Shown here piece after piece: positions 43,829 through 53,800 of a stretch of 64,000 nucleotides of DNA. A model generated the notes under the pieces. That model ran no database searches, was not told where the DNA came from, and saw nothing but the letters and a program-made list of their open reading frames with translations. The translations under genes and the position numbers were made by a program. Numbering within the stretch: the stretch's first letter is position 1; the number at the start of each line of letters is the position of its first letter. Source of the DNA: an uncultured Lachnospiraceae bacterium (GTDB taxonomy: Bacteria > Bacillota > Clostridia > Lachnospirales > Lachnospiraceae); the NCBI GenBank assembly GCA_902770965.1, contig CACXUY010000016.1, positions 1 to 64,000 on the forward strand. Reading direction: 5' to 3'.

Positions 43829-44181
43829 CACGTTCTGCGCCGACCGGAGGTTCGTGGGCGAGAAACCCATGATTGTCGACGTGCTGCATATCTGGGGGCA
43901 AAAGCTGAACTTCCATCCCCATTTCCATGTATGCATTTCCGGCGGGGGATCACACCTGACGGGAAATTCATCGAGACAAGGCACAAGGGCTTCTTCCTTC
44001 CAGAAGCCGCGGTCCCAACCATGTTCAAGAGCATAATTCTCACATATTTCTCTGTTCCCTTAAGGAGTATTACCGGGATGGCAGGCTGGACCTTTCCCTG
44101 ACTGAACACCTGAAGTCCGGGGATGGGTGGAAATCTTTTGTGGACACTCCAAGTAATCTGTATCCGCATTTTTCTGCATAA
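43829..44181 (+). pseudogene. IS91-like (Y2) transposase remnant with two frameshifts
   Basis: Three consecutive frames give parts of one transposase: DRRFVGEKPMIVDVLHIWGQ and KLNFHPHFHVCISGGG; then ITPDGKFIETRHKGFFLP; then KEYYRDGRLDLSLTEHLKSG ending FVDTPSNLYPHFSA. HPHxH and SGGG are hallmarks of Y2 transposases. The first shift falls in a run of G near 43945, the second near 44050. Both ends of the protein are missing, so it is a dead fragment lodged next to the Rpn remnant. Confidence 0.75.
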
Positions 44182-44408
44182 TCACCACATGGGATCATTA
44201 GCTTTTGTTAAATGAGTCTGTTCCAATCACTATAAGCATAAAACATCGGAACCGTCCCACCAAAAGATCCGTAAATAACAGACACGGCTTATGTTCTCCG
44301 AATATTTATATTGCATGTCACTCCAGATTTCGCCCATTGTATCATGGAATTCACTGTTAAGGGGGGAAAATGTCTTGAAAGAACTCAGCACAGTCCTTGA
44401 TCCATTTA

Positions 44409-44936
44409 TCATTCCCCCAGAATCTTTTCAAACTCTGCGCCAAATGCCTCTTGGAAGGCATCTTGTTCAGCTTTTAGATCATCCTTCGCAATTCGCTCGA
44501 TCCTCTCTGAACCTATCCATCTAAGCTGATTGGCAGCATTTTCTGTCTTAATGGCTACCTGCGTGTACTCCGGTCCGATCATAAGAAGCTTAATCGCATC
44601 TTCAGGTTTCAGATAACCACTGCTTATGATCCCCAGAGTCTCGAATATCGTGTCATTAGCTATCGGACCGATGATTACGTCAGCTTCTAAATCGTCCTGC
44701 AGCCGCCGATTATTGAAGATATACCGGAACCAATCAGTATCCCTGTCAAAACGATAAATTGTCAGACCGCACTCATCCATCTCGTACTCATTGACAACGG
44801 CGTTCTCCCCTGCCCAGCGATAAGCAAACTCTTTATCAGGAGTGAGGTAGAATCCCCATCCGAAATCAGCATTTTTTCGTCCATGGTGTATGTCAGGAAT
44901 CCTTATCTCACGGTCACTGGTATGGTAAAGAATCAT
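44409..44936 (-). CDS. DUF3990 domain protein
   Basis: 175 residues. The start MILYHTSDREIRIPDIHHGR and DFGWGFYLTPDKEFAYRWA match DUF3990, a family with a fold like ADP-ribosyltransferases. Family members are often beside small DUF3791 partners, like toxin-antitoxin pairs; none is evident here. The C terminus is longer than a minimal DUF3990 and helical. The ribosome binding site is weak (AGAGGAGA, close to the ATG). It could be a toxin-like or phage-response protein; the activity is not proven. Confidence 0.75.
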   Translation of the reverse strand: MILYHTSDREIRIPDIHHGRKNADFGWGFYLTPDKEFAYRWAGENAVVNEYEMDECGLTIYRFDRDTDWFRYIFNNRRLQDDLEADVIIGPIANDTIFETLGIISSGYLKPEDAIKLLMIGPEYTQVAIKTENAANQLRWIGSERIERIAKDDLKAEQDAFQEAFGAEFEKILGE

Positions 44937-45262
44937 ATTCTCTCCTCTAGATCAGCTACTTTTTACAGCTCCCGGGGCTAACCTTGGCATCCTGCAAGTC
45001 TTACACTGAATGTTTTGAATCATCACAAAAAACACCAATGCATCAAGCGTTTCATTTATTTTTGTACATAACTTCCATAGATTCTACTTCTACTACTTAT
45101 CCCTGCAGCGTTGCCTAATATTAAGAGTTATTCATACTTCGCAGCCTACCTAGCTGCCTAAATTGCGGAAAAATACGTGCTGAACCAACAAAAAAGTATA
45201 TGCACTCCGCATATGCTATAGTGGTATTAGCAAGACACCATACAGAACGGGAGACTTATACC

Positions 45263-45331
45263 ATGAATAGCATAGCAGAAATCATCGAAAACAGCAAACA
45301 ACTTTTAGACATCAGCAGCCCTTACATGTGA
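45263..45331 (+). CDS. 22-residue open reading frame with a good start, probably a truncated gene
   Basis: MNSIAEIIENSKQLLDISSP and two more residues, preceded by GGGAG at suitable distance and by TATAGT as a possible -10 box at about 45218. It ends abruptly at TGA. It could be the surviving N terminus of a larger gene or a genuine small peptide. The rest of the 638-bp gap (44937-45574) holds only the terminator at 45431-45476. Confidence 0.3.
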   Translation: MNSIAEIIENSKQLLDISSPYM

Positions 45332-45430
45332 TATCGGCTCTTTTATCAATGGGGAGTTTATGAAATTGGCATATCGCTCTATAAAAAGTGCCAAATTGCT
45401 GTTCTTACACAAGAATACTGCCCAGTAACG

Positions 45431-45476
45431 GAAAAAAAATAATGGCGAGGACCAAGCATGAATCCCCGCCATTTCA
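45431..45476 (-). terminator. Intrinsic terminator of the low-complexity protein gene
   Basis: On the minus strand AATGGCGGGG pairs with CCTCGCCATT and is followed by ATTTTTTTT. It lies about 100 nt past the stop at 45575. The long uninterrupted U run makes this the clearest intrinsic terminator in the window. Confidence 0.85.
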
Positions 45477-45574
45477 AAAAAACAGTCATTCTGTGCCTGA
45501 CTCTCCAACACAACACAAATAAAGTTTGACGTGTTGAAGAAGCACAACATTCAAGCCGCAGCCCACGGCAATTA

Positions 45575-46120
45575 TCATAACAACAGTTTGAGCAGAAGCT
45601 TCAGGATCTTAGCACCGCTTAAGCCTCCTGACGATGCTGCCGCAGGCTTAGATGCTCCTGAGAACAGAGACAGGAAATTGCCCAGATTGGCGGCATTAGA
45701 TGTCTGCTGCACCTGTTGCGTTGACCCTCCAAGGAGGCTAAGCAGATTGTTGTTCGCAGCCTGAGTGTTGCCTCCGGAGAACATGGCAAGCAGATCGTCC
45801 ATGCCAATCGCGGGAGCAGCTGCCTGTGTCTGAGCCGGCTTTCCGCCACTCAATAGCTGCAGACCCCCTCCTGATGGCTGCTGAGTATTTCCCACCAAAC
45901 TTCCTATCTGGCTGAGCATGCTCGTCATCTGGGACATGTCGCTTGATGAAAGGTTAAGTCCGGCTGCCTGTGCGAGAGAGTTGAGCAATGAGGCGCGGGT
46001 CGCTTCCCTGTCACCCACAGCTCTCGTGACAGGCTTATCCGCCTCCGCCTGGAGCTGCTGCTGAAGCTCCGGACTGGCACTGATCGCTTCGATCAACTTC
46101 TGAATATTATCGTTTTCCAT
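45575..46120 (-). CDS. Low-complexity Gln/Ser/Leu-rich protein with a hydrophobic C-terminal tail
   Basis: 181 residues, no family recognised. A charged helical N terminus (NIQKLIEAISASPELQQQLQ) is followed by Ser/Gln/Asn/Gly-rich stretches punctuated by leucine motifs of similar form: LAMFSGG, LLSLLGGS, FLSLFSGAS. It ends in GAKILKLLLKLLL, which could insert in or lie on a membrane. There is no signal peptide. GGGAGG precedes the ATG at 46120. Own terminator downstream, so a single-gene unit. It might be a storage, assembly or membrane-active protein; unknown. Confidence 0.7.
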   Translation of the reverse strand: MENDNIQKLIEAISASPELQQQLQAEADKPVTRAVGDREATRASLLNSLAQAAGLNLSSSDMSQMTSMLSQIGSLVGNTQQPSGGGLQLLSGGKPAQTQAAAPAIGMDDLLAMFSGGNTQAANNNLLSLLGGSTQQVQQTSNAANLGNFLSLFSGASKPAAASSGGLSGAKILKLLLKLLL

Positions 46121-46670
46121 AGCGCTGTTCCTCCCAACTTTTATGATGATTGATGACATAATCTTTACTGACTATATAGGTGATACATCCATATCAATGA
46201 TGCATCCCACATGACCCGAAAATAGCCCCTGCTCAGCTTCTTTACAAGCTGAGGGAAATGATCTTACCTGAGCTTTTATAAAAGATTATAATACACAGAG
46301 CAACCCTTAGCAATCATTTCCGAAAATATAGATCGGAATCTACATATATTTATATTAAAGCCGCCATTTTTTATAATCAATTACCTCACTGTATTCGTTC
46401 TCGGCAGTCCTCACAACTCTGTCATCACTTCAGCGAAGTCCTCTTTACACACGTTACATTTTCTCATTTTCTATGTCTAAATGTTACATCTAATTACTTA
46501 CCGTATTTATCTGTTGAAAGATAGTCCCCAGCAGTGCTATACTATGCTTGTTGTTTCGTCGGCGTATTTCCTCAGGCTCGAGCAAACACTCTCTTTTATA
46601 CGGAAGCTTAGAGTATTAATAACCGAATACACAACCGAATTCATTAACATACACGGGTTTACTTTAATAA

Positions 46671-46800
46671 ATTCCTGAGGTACAGGCAGACAGACGAAAA
46701 CTTGCTTTCGGATAACTGCATGCACCTAAGAACAACCGGCATGCGCACAGACCTGCGAAACGACGCAGGGGAAAGTGCGAGTATCGGTTAGCGTGGCTGG
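46671..46800 (+). repeat. Structured repeat element, copy B (candidate ncRNA or leader)
   Basis: Counterpart of 594-712. GCAG/CTGC replaces CGCAC/GTGCG in the first stem, CGAAA/TTTCG is kept, AACCG/CGGTT and CGCAC/GTGCG form the second domain, and its tip is CCTGCG-AAACGA-CGCAGG instead of GCCCGC/GCGGGC. It ends about 105 nt before the AlbA_2 gene start. The remaining parts of the 786-bp gap from 46121 are AT-rich and I see no gene in them. Confidence 0.6.
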
Positions 46801-46906
46801 CGTGCGAAGCAAAGAGCTACGGCGGAAATTAATATATAGTGTTGCCAGCAACCTGGCATGCAGGTTTACTGTACACATGCCCACTCAATAATAACGAGGT
46901 GATTTT

Positions 46907-48628
46907 ATGGCTCTACCTACAACTATCCAAACCCTCCTCACCGGCAATGTGGTAGAGTGGGCTCGCATCGAATTTAAATCAACCTGGGATGCGGAAGCAT
47001 CTCTGAAAACCATCACCGCCTTTGCCAACGACCTTGACAACTGGAGCGGCGGCTATATAGTACTTGGTGTGCAAGAGAGACATGGTCTTCCGATCAAGCC
47101 TTGCGATGGCGTGCCGTTGGATAAAATTGATGCCTGGCAAAAAGACATTTTTGAAAAATGCAAGTTAATCCGTCCCGGATATACGCCTATCATCGGCCTC
47201 GATGAGTTTAAAGGAAAAACTTTTATCATCATCTGGTGCCCAGGCGGTGATACGCGACCGTATTCTTGCCCGAAAACGATGGCGAAAAATGACAAAGAAC
47301 GTTGTTATTTCATACGCAAAGGCTCCGCTACCGTGATTCCCAATGACGACGAGCTGAAGGATCTTTTTGCACTCGCAAACAAAACTCCTTTTGATGACCG
47401 CGTGAACCATCTAGCAGAGATTTCGGACATCAATTACACACTGATCAAGGCATATTTAAAAGAAATCGGCAGTTCGCTTTACGCAGCAGCTGACAATATG
47501 CCTTTTATCGATTTGTGCAAAGATATGAATCTTATCAGCACGCTGCCGGAATACTTAAAGCCTAAAAATGTCGCTCTGATGTTTTTCAACCCTGAGCCTG
47601 AGCGATTCTTCCCCTGCGCCCAGATCGACGTAGTGCAGTTTCCCGAAGGAGACGGCGGCGACAAAATCATTGAGAAAACCTTCACCGGTCCCTTGCATGA
47701 GCAGCTCCGCACAGCACTGCGGTACATACGCAACACGGTCATCACCGAGCAGGTTGTGAAAATGCCTGACCGGGCAGAGGCGGAACGTTTTTTCAACTAT
47801 CCTTATGCCGCTATCGAGGAAGCGCTATCGAACGCCGTATACCACAAAGCATACGATCAGCGGGAGCCGATAGAAGTGCGGATTGAGAAGGATATGATAG
47901 AGATTATCAGCCACCCGGGACCGGACCGTTCCGTGACGCTGGAAGGACTCCGCACCTTCAAGGTCAGAAGCAGACGCTATCGGAATCGACGAATCGGCGA
48001 ATTCTTGAAAGAACTGCATTTGACCGAGGGTCGGAACACTGGCTTCAAGAAGATCCTTAACGCACTCAAGAAAAACGGTTCTCCGCTCCCGGAATTCGAG
48101 ACCGACGAGTCGCATGACTACTTCATCACGCGCCTTTTTGTACGCGAAGGATTCTATGACTATGAGAATGGCACGGAAATAGTTGCGGAGAATAGTGCGG
48201 AATATAGCGGGAGGAGGATAAAAAACGGAAAGAGTGGAAAGAGCGGGAAAAGCGTAAAGAAAATCGGTGAACGGAGCGATATAAAACATAGTGTTGGAAA
48301 CAGTTCGAAGAGCAACACTGTTAATATAAAAAAAAATGTCGTAGAGAATAGCATTGGAAATGTCGTAGAGAATGTCGCAGAAAATGTCGCAGAGATTCTC
48401 TCCCCTGCTGCGATCCATTTTCTAAATGAATACTCTAAAAAACGCCGATCAACAGCAGCGGCATTGTTGACGGCAATCTGTTCAGACAGCCATATTACGA
48501 TCGCTGAGTTGGCCGCTTTCTCCGGGACGACAAGCCGTACTGTCCAGCGGTATTTGCAGGAATTCCAAAAAGCCGGAATCGTCAAGCGCGAGGGCAGCGA
48601 CACGAGCGGTGTGTGGCATTGTCGATAG
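46907..48628 (+). CDS. AlbA_2 (Schlafen-like) domain ATP-binding protein with C-terminal HTH
   Basis: 573 residues. An N-terminal AlbA_2/Schlafen-type nucleic-acid-binding domain (IEFKSTWDAEASLKTITAFA, GGYIVLGVQE) is followed by a GHKL-type ATPase region (YPYAAIEEALSNAVYHKAYD and IEIISHPGPDRSV). A long low-complexity linker rich in Lys/Ser/Val/Asn contains repeats of ENVAENVAE type. The end is a winged or HTH domain (ITIAELAAFSGTTSRTVQRY). GAGGTGA precedes the ATG. These proteins are common in bacterial accessory regions and are thought to be regulators or defence-linked. A structured element lies upstream and a terminator repeat downstream. Confidence 0.87.
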   Translation: MALPTTIQTLLTGNVVEWARIEFKSTWDAEASLKTITAFANDLDNWSGGYIVLGVQERHGLPIKPCDGVPLDKIDAWQKDIFEKCKLIRPGYTPIIGLDEFKGKTFIIIWCPGGDTRPYSCPKTMAKNDKERCYFIRKGSATVIPNDDELKDLFALANKTPFDDRVNHLAEISDINYTLIKAYLKEIGSSLYAAADNMPFIDLCKDMNLISTLPEYLKPKNVALMFFNPEPERFFPCAQIDVVQFPEGDGGDKIIEKTFTGPLHEQLRTALRYIRNTVITEQVVKMPDRAEAERFFNYPYAAIEEALSNAVYHKAYDQREPIEVRIEKDMIEIISHPGPDRSVTLEGLRTFKVRSRRYRNRRIGEFLKELHLTEGRNTGFKKILNALKKNGSPLPEFETDESHDYFITRLFVREGFYDYENGTEIVAENSAEYSGRRIKNGKSGKSGKSVKKIGERSDIKHSVGNSSKSNTVNIKKNVVENSIGNVVENVAENVAEILSPAAIHFLNEYSKKRRSTAAALLTAICSDSHITIAELAAFSGTTSRTVQRYLQEFQKAGIVKREGSDTSGVWHCR

Positions 48629-48644
48629 TTTGTGCAGATATTAC

Positions 48645-48795
48645 TCCGGATAAACCGATATATTAAAAAACGCAGCCGACATGAGACATAAAAAAACCGA
48701 CCACTTCAACCTGCATTGACAGCTTATCGGCAGATTCGAATTGGTCGGTTTTTAATTGGAGAAACTTGTCCCTCTCTCCTCTGAGAGATAAAAGA
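48645..48795 (+). terminator. Terminator-bearing repeat, copy 1
   Basis: AAAAACCGACCA pairs with TGGTCGGTTTTT, with an inner CTGC/GCAG stem, followed by TTAATTGGAGAAACTTGTCC and a second small hairpin (CTCTC/GAGAG). A close copy lies at 57235-57375. It is flanked by U-rich ends on both strands, so it can stop the AlbA_2 gene and the convergent nuclease gene. Confidence 0.8.
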
Positions 48796-48870
48796 TATAA
48801 AAGACAGCAACTTCTTATCACAAACTTCGGATGGAAAAGCCCCGCCCTTCACGCAGTTTTAGAGCCACCC

Positions 48871-49868
48871 TCACGCGAGGTTAAATTCCTTGTACAGAGC
48901 CGTCCGATAATCATCGTCCTCAATGGCTCTTTCTGCGTCATCCCCTCGCCCAAGAGAACGAAGCTTTCTGATTAAAGCGGCAAAGTCACTTCCTCCTTTG
49001 TTCCATCCTTTGTTCCATCCTCGCTCCTCGCTCATAGCCATATCGGTCGCCCAATCCATGCGCGCAAACTCCTCATTGAGTACCATCAACAATACATCTT
49101 TATCCTGCCCCATCAGAAACGCCTCCTTTCGAATATCCTGAAGTTCCTTGCTGTTCTCTGCGGCCAGACTGACCTGCTCATCGTTCACATCCGCAATCAT
49201 TGCGAGCCAGAGCTGTAGTTCGTCTGGCTTTCCGTCCTTCGCTTCTGCATTCCTACCCTCCTTGAATTGAGCAAGGCATTTGTCCAGCTGGACGTAGACC
49301 TTCTTCGCCTTTGGCAGATAGGAAATACCAGTATCAGCCATTTCCTTCATGTGCCGGTGGATGTAATGATCGTTTTCCTTATCATGCTCTTTAAAAACCG
49401 CAGGCCTCTCAACCATGAGGACAACGATCAGCACATCTTTCAAATTGCCGAAATTCAGCTCTCCTTTTGCCTGCTGCACCTCGACCGAATACTGGATAAG
49501 GAGCATCTGCGAAGCATAAAGCTCCAGTCTTGTAAAAATATAATCCTGGCGAATCTTTTGAATCTCCAAATCCGTAAGCCGTCCGTCCCGGAGCCACGAC
49601 GCAATATCCGTGATGAGCCCCTTTGATTGAATGGACATCTTCATCCCTTCATTCGCTGCGCTGCATGAAACGTCAATTGACTCATCTTTTGCAATGCTCC
49701 GAAGCAGATAATTCATACGATTCGGATGCACGTCCGGATTAAAACTTTCTTCGCGACTGCATCCATATAAAGCGGCGGTATCGATTTTCCTCTGATGATA
49801 TCCATCATCACCTGCCGCTCTTTGTCCGGCAGGACTACCACTCTTGAAAAAAGATCGTCTCTCATCAT
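48871..49868 (-). pseudogene. Rpn/PD-(D/E)XK-family transposase-like protein with a one-base frameshift
   Basis: The intact-looking frame 48871-49731 encodes 286 residues from VHPNRMNYLLRSIAKDESID to ALYKEFNLA. Its true start lies upstream in another frame: MMRDDLFSRVVVLPDKERQV through YMDAVAKKV, from the ATG at 49868 or 49865 with GAGGTG upstream. The two halves join at AAKKVF-NPDVHPNRM if one T is restored in GTTTTAATCC near 49738. The C-terminal part carries GWNKGWNKGG, a small internal duplication. Product would be a nuclease-family protein related to Rpn/PF12784. Confidence 0.75.
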
Positions 49869-49954
49869 AAACACCTCATGTTCCAAAAATGCAGCATAAT
49901 GGTGATCAACGGAGAATATCTAGTACTTCGCAATCTCTCTTTGTGTTTCATCCG

Positions 49955-50251
49955 TCTACCATTCCTTGGCCACGGTCTTTTTTCGGAATCTGAATATAGT
50001 AGGCGGTGTCATCGAATCTGATCACCTTCAAAGGCATATAGCAGCTGCGGTTGGATTGGTTATCCAGTCCTTGGAACAGAGGTGACGCAATCTTTCTCTT
50101 CCAAAGCTTCGGAATGTCCGCAAAACATCGCAGCAGGATTCCAGTACCATTTAGGAAATATCTTTTTCAAATCTGCAGGCACCTCCCCAACCAGTATTAT
50201 TTGAAGATGCTCCTTAGATTGTAGTGTATCACGTATGAGTGCGTGGTGCAA
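49955..50251 (-). pseudogene. Coding-like remnant of unknown family
   Basis: Two pieces in different frames read like protein: LQSKEHLQIILVGEVPADLK through WYWNPAAMF, and after a stop and shift NRSCYMPLKVIRFDDTAYYI followed by QIPKKDRGQ. I recognise no family. It appears to be a decayed gene. From 50252 to 50858 I see no gene; there is a 70-codon minus frame at 50522-50734 that I do not trust. Confidence 0.3.
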
Positions 50252-50858
50252 TGTTTTTGCAAACTACTAATCCGAATAGTTGTACCCACCTCGAGAGAAG
50301 CAGACACATTTATAACAGCTAGTTCAAACAAGCAGTTGTAAAAAATCTAACTGGGCAGGTCACAAAGTCCTTGAACAGACCAGTTATAAATGAGGATGAA
50401 TCCTGAGCCTCCCCATTGAGGAAAACAAGGTATATTTGTCACATGTAAAATAGTGCCTGTCGTTTGAGAAACTGTAACCCATTTGCCGCTGCTCTCTTTC
50501 TGGTCGCGTTCTGTATACCATTTATGGACTCCTCCCTATTGAGATGATGTAGAGCTTACTGGCACTCTTCAGTTGACGCACCCAAATTGTATGACATGAA
50601 CGGTTCTCTTCGACACCGTAGCAGCTCGCAAAACCTCGTCCTAACGACTTAATGGTGTTCGACCAATGTGCACGACACGCCGTTGACGTTCTGCCCATAG
50701 CTTGTTCAAAAGTTCTTGATGGGGTTCGCCCCATGGCTACATTAACTTTTTAACGTTGATTGATCGTTTTTCGCATCATGTACTATAATTGAAACTACAC
50801 TAATTTGAAATTAAGCTTACCTCGTAGGTCCCTGACACCCAAGCCACCTCTTTTCTGT

Positions 50859-53800
50859 TTAGCACTCCCTAGTTACGCCCATAAGTTCGAATAGCTTCTC
50901 AACCTCGCCGGTATATGTCACGCCTCGGAAATCACATCCAATGATATTGATACCCGGAATCCACTGTCGCTTCCATTCAATAACTCCATCTGCTGCTCTT
51001 ACTTTTGCAATAGTAATTTGTTCCAATTGGCAATAGAAAAAGCTGCCGGTCTCATCTCCAATAACAGCATTCTTGACACGGCAATACTTGCCAGTCTCTT
51101 TCTCCTTAACATCAATTTCTGAGACTTGAACTGTCTTAGAACCTTCAATGCGATACAGTGTCAATCGAGAAAGCATATCAGATATGAGAATAAAACAATC
51201 CGTAATATCCATTACCATCTCATGTTTGCCTTCGTTAAATTTATCTTCACAATACTTACGGAAATCATTGATCCTAAAGAAAACAGTATGCAGCTGGAAA
51301 GGATTCAATCCACTTCTCTTGAAAGCTTCTCTGATTCCTTCATTTAGATCCAGAAATACACCTTTTTCCTTATAGATGTTTCCTGAAGAACTGTTTTCAA
51401 CGGAATATTGTTCTACACCGACTCCATCATTTTGGAATGACTCCATATCAGCTTCATCAACAAGTAATATCGGTTTTTTTTCAGAGAAAATATAATCAAT
51501 TCCAATCTTATCAAAAACAAGATACTCTGGCAGGACGCCTTTCTCTTTGTCACTCGGTTCTTCTTTCAGTAAATAGATTCTCTCATTTTCCATTTCAACC
51601 GATGACAAGACTTCGTGCGCAGCAGACTGCCAGATCTCTTTTGCATTATAATCCTTGTTGGTTACTAATAGCAGTTTTTTGTCAAATCCCAATAGGATTC
51701 CTTCCTGCAATTCACATGCGGAATTAAATATGATCTTATCTGTAAAATCCAAGTAGATCTGTTTCGTCATGCCGATCTTTAATTGATGAAGAAGTATTTT
51801 TTCGAATCCGTCTCCCTGAAACACTGATACAATCAGATCGGACTTTGACAAATACCAAGAAGACTCCAGTTTTGAATCATATTCGGGATAGTAAATGGAG
51901 CTTACTATTTCACCGCACTTATCAAGTCTGAGAATACTGCTGTCAGCAAACTCGACATTTATCAAACCCGAGGCAGGCTCAACGTCAATTCCATCAATTG
52001 TTATATCCGGCTGGTTAAATACTTTTTTTGCAGTTCCATGTAACATAGACCAGCTAAGGACAGCATTGTAGGAGGATAGAATATAGGATTTAATTCCTGT
52101 TGTGACAACTTTCCTGCACTCTAAAAGATTTTCATTGTGATATACGTTCGGCCGACCATTTTCAGCAGAATATAAAGCAATGGCATCTTTCCAGTGTATT
52201 ATTATTTCTTCATTTGTTACACAATCCACGCTTTCCGGAACTTCGTTGCTGAATTTCATTATCAATTCCGTCCCACCATCCCACAGATTTTTACTGACAA
52301 CCGAAGGCCCCCATTCAGGATACATAGTATCAGAGTAGTAAACCAGGCAGCTGCCATTGGGAGCAAAGTCGAATGCGGGCAAGTTATTCTGACTGTTCAG
52401 ATCATATACTGTATGAAATCGGAACAATTCCTTAGGCGTGCTGAGACAGCAACTGCCTTCATGATTCCTAACAACGTTCAACACAATGACCGCATACGTG
52501 CATCCGATGCGATCTGTTATATCATCGTCTTCCTCTACATCTTTCAGAACAATCACATGGATGGTATTTTTGTCGGACATCGAAATCCTGACAGCATTGC
52601 CTTCAGATGCGACAGTTCTTGCTGCAATATACTCTTTTATGTTTTTATCAAAATAGCAAACAACACCATCTTCCCAAAGCCCTACAAAATATTTTTCTTC
52701 CGGATCAAAACACATGTCCCAGATTCCCGTGACCAATTCCGCATCCTCAAATTTAGGTCTCTCATAGGTAAGGTACTTCCCCCTTTCCCCTGTATAATAA
52801 CGTATTTCTGAACGGATTAGATTTCTGCTTTCTTCCTCTAAGTAATCCCCTTTGCTTTGATCTTCAAATTCATAGTGTTTGATAAGAAATCCGAGATTGC
52901 TGTCCGGGACGAAGAATCTTATGTTCGGCTGGGCTTGTGAATAACTGAATTCACCTACTTCTATTGTATTCAGACATCTTTCTTGCTGCGTATCCCACGT
53001 TTTTAAACTGCCATCGGTTGCTAAGGTATACAGAGTCCCTACGTCCTTGGATACCTCCATTGCAATAATACTTTCAAGATGCCCTTCCGGAAGAATCGTA
53101 TCATCCTCGATCACAGTATCTATGAAAGACGCACATAGAGGGTTTTGTTCACCCAATACAAAGGATGCGCCGTACAATCTGCACTCTGACAGATCAAGTC
53201 CATCGAATCGGACTCCGGCAAGATTCTTTCGCGCACGCTTCATTATTTCGATGATATTGTAAAGAGTATACCCACAATAATGGTTATTATATCTGAATAT
53301 CTCCATGATATCCGATAAAACGAATTGTTCCTGTGTCTCTTTTTCAGGAAGTCTCCATATATTATCTTCCCCTAAGATCGGACTATTACGGTGTTCCCTG
53401 AGTATTTCCCCGATAAATACTTGTTTCTCCGCTTCCCAAACTTCACTGTAAATCCCACCCAGAGCATCAATGATCTCATTTCGGTCTTTGAACCCGGCAT
53501 TCCATAAACCTGTTACGGAGCGCAGACATTGTACTTCATAATAGGAAGCAAAATAGTCTCTTACGTGTTGATGTATGAATGTGTAATTCTGTTTGGCGTC
53601 ACGTGTCATTACCCCCAACATGTTGACAATACAATCTATTATTTCCATATCCGGAATAGTTTTCATCTTCTCATAAACCTGATTCAGAGTTACACGTCCT
53701 AATTCAAATTCAGGGAACAGGCATGTTCTTTCATTCCAGAACGGAACCTCTTCATCTTTAAAAAAATCCTGAATACACTCTCTCAGAACCTCTCGTGAAA

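Noticed and set aside
45305-45550. An 81-codon minus frame
   Set aside because: It runs through the intrinsic terminator of the low-complexity protein gene and has no ribosome binding site.
50522-50734. A 70-codon minus frame with phrases like WSNTIKSLGRGF
   Set aside because: No start signal and no family match, in a gene-poor stretch; I cannot support it as a gene.
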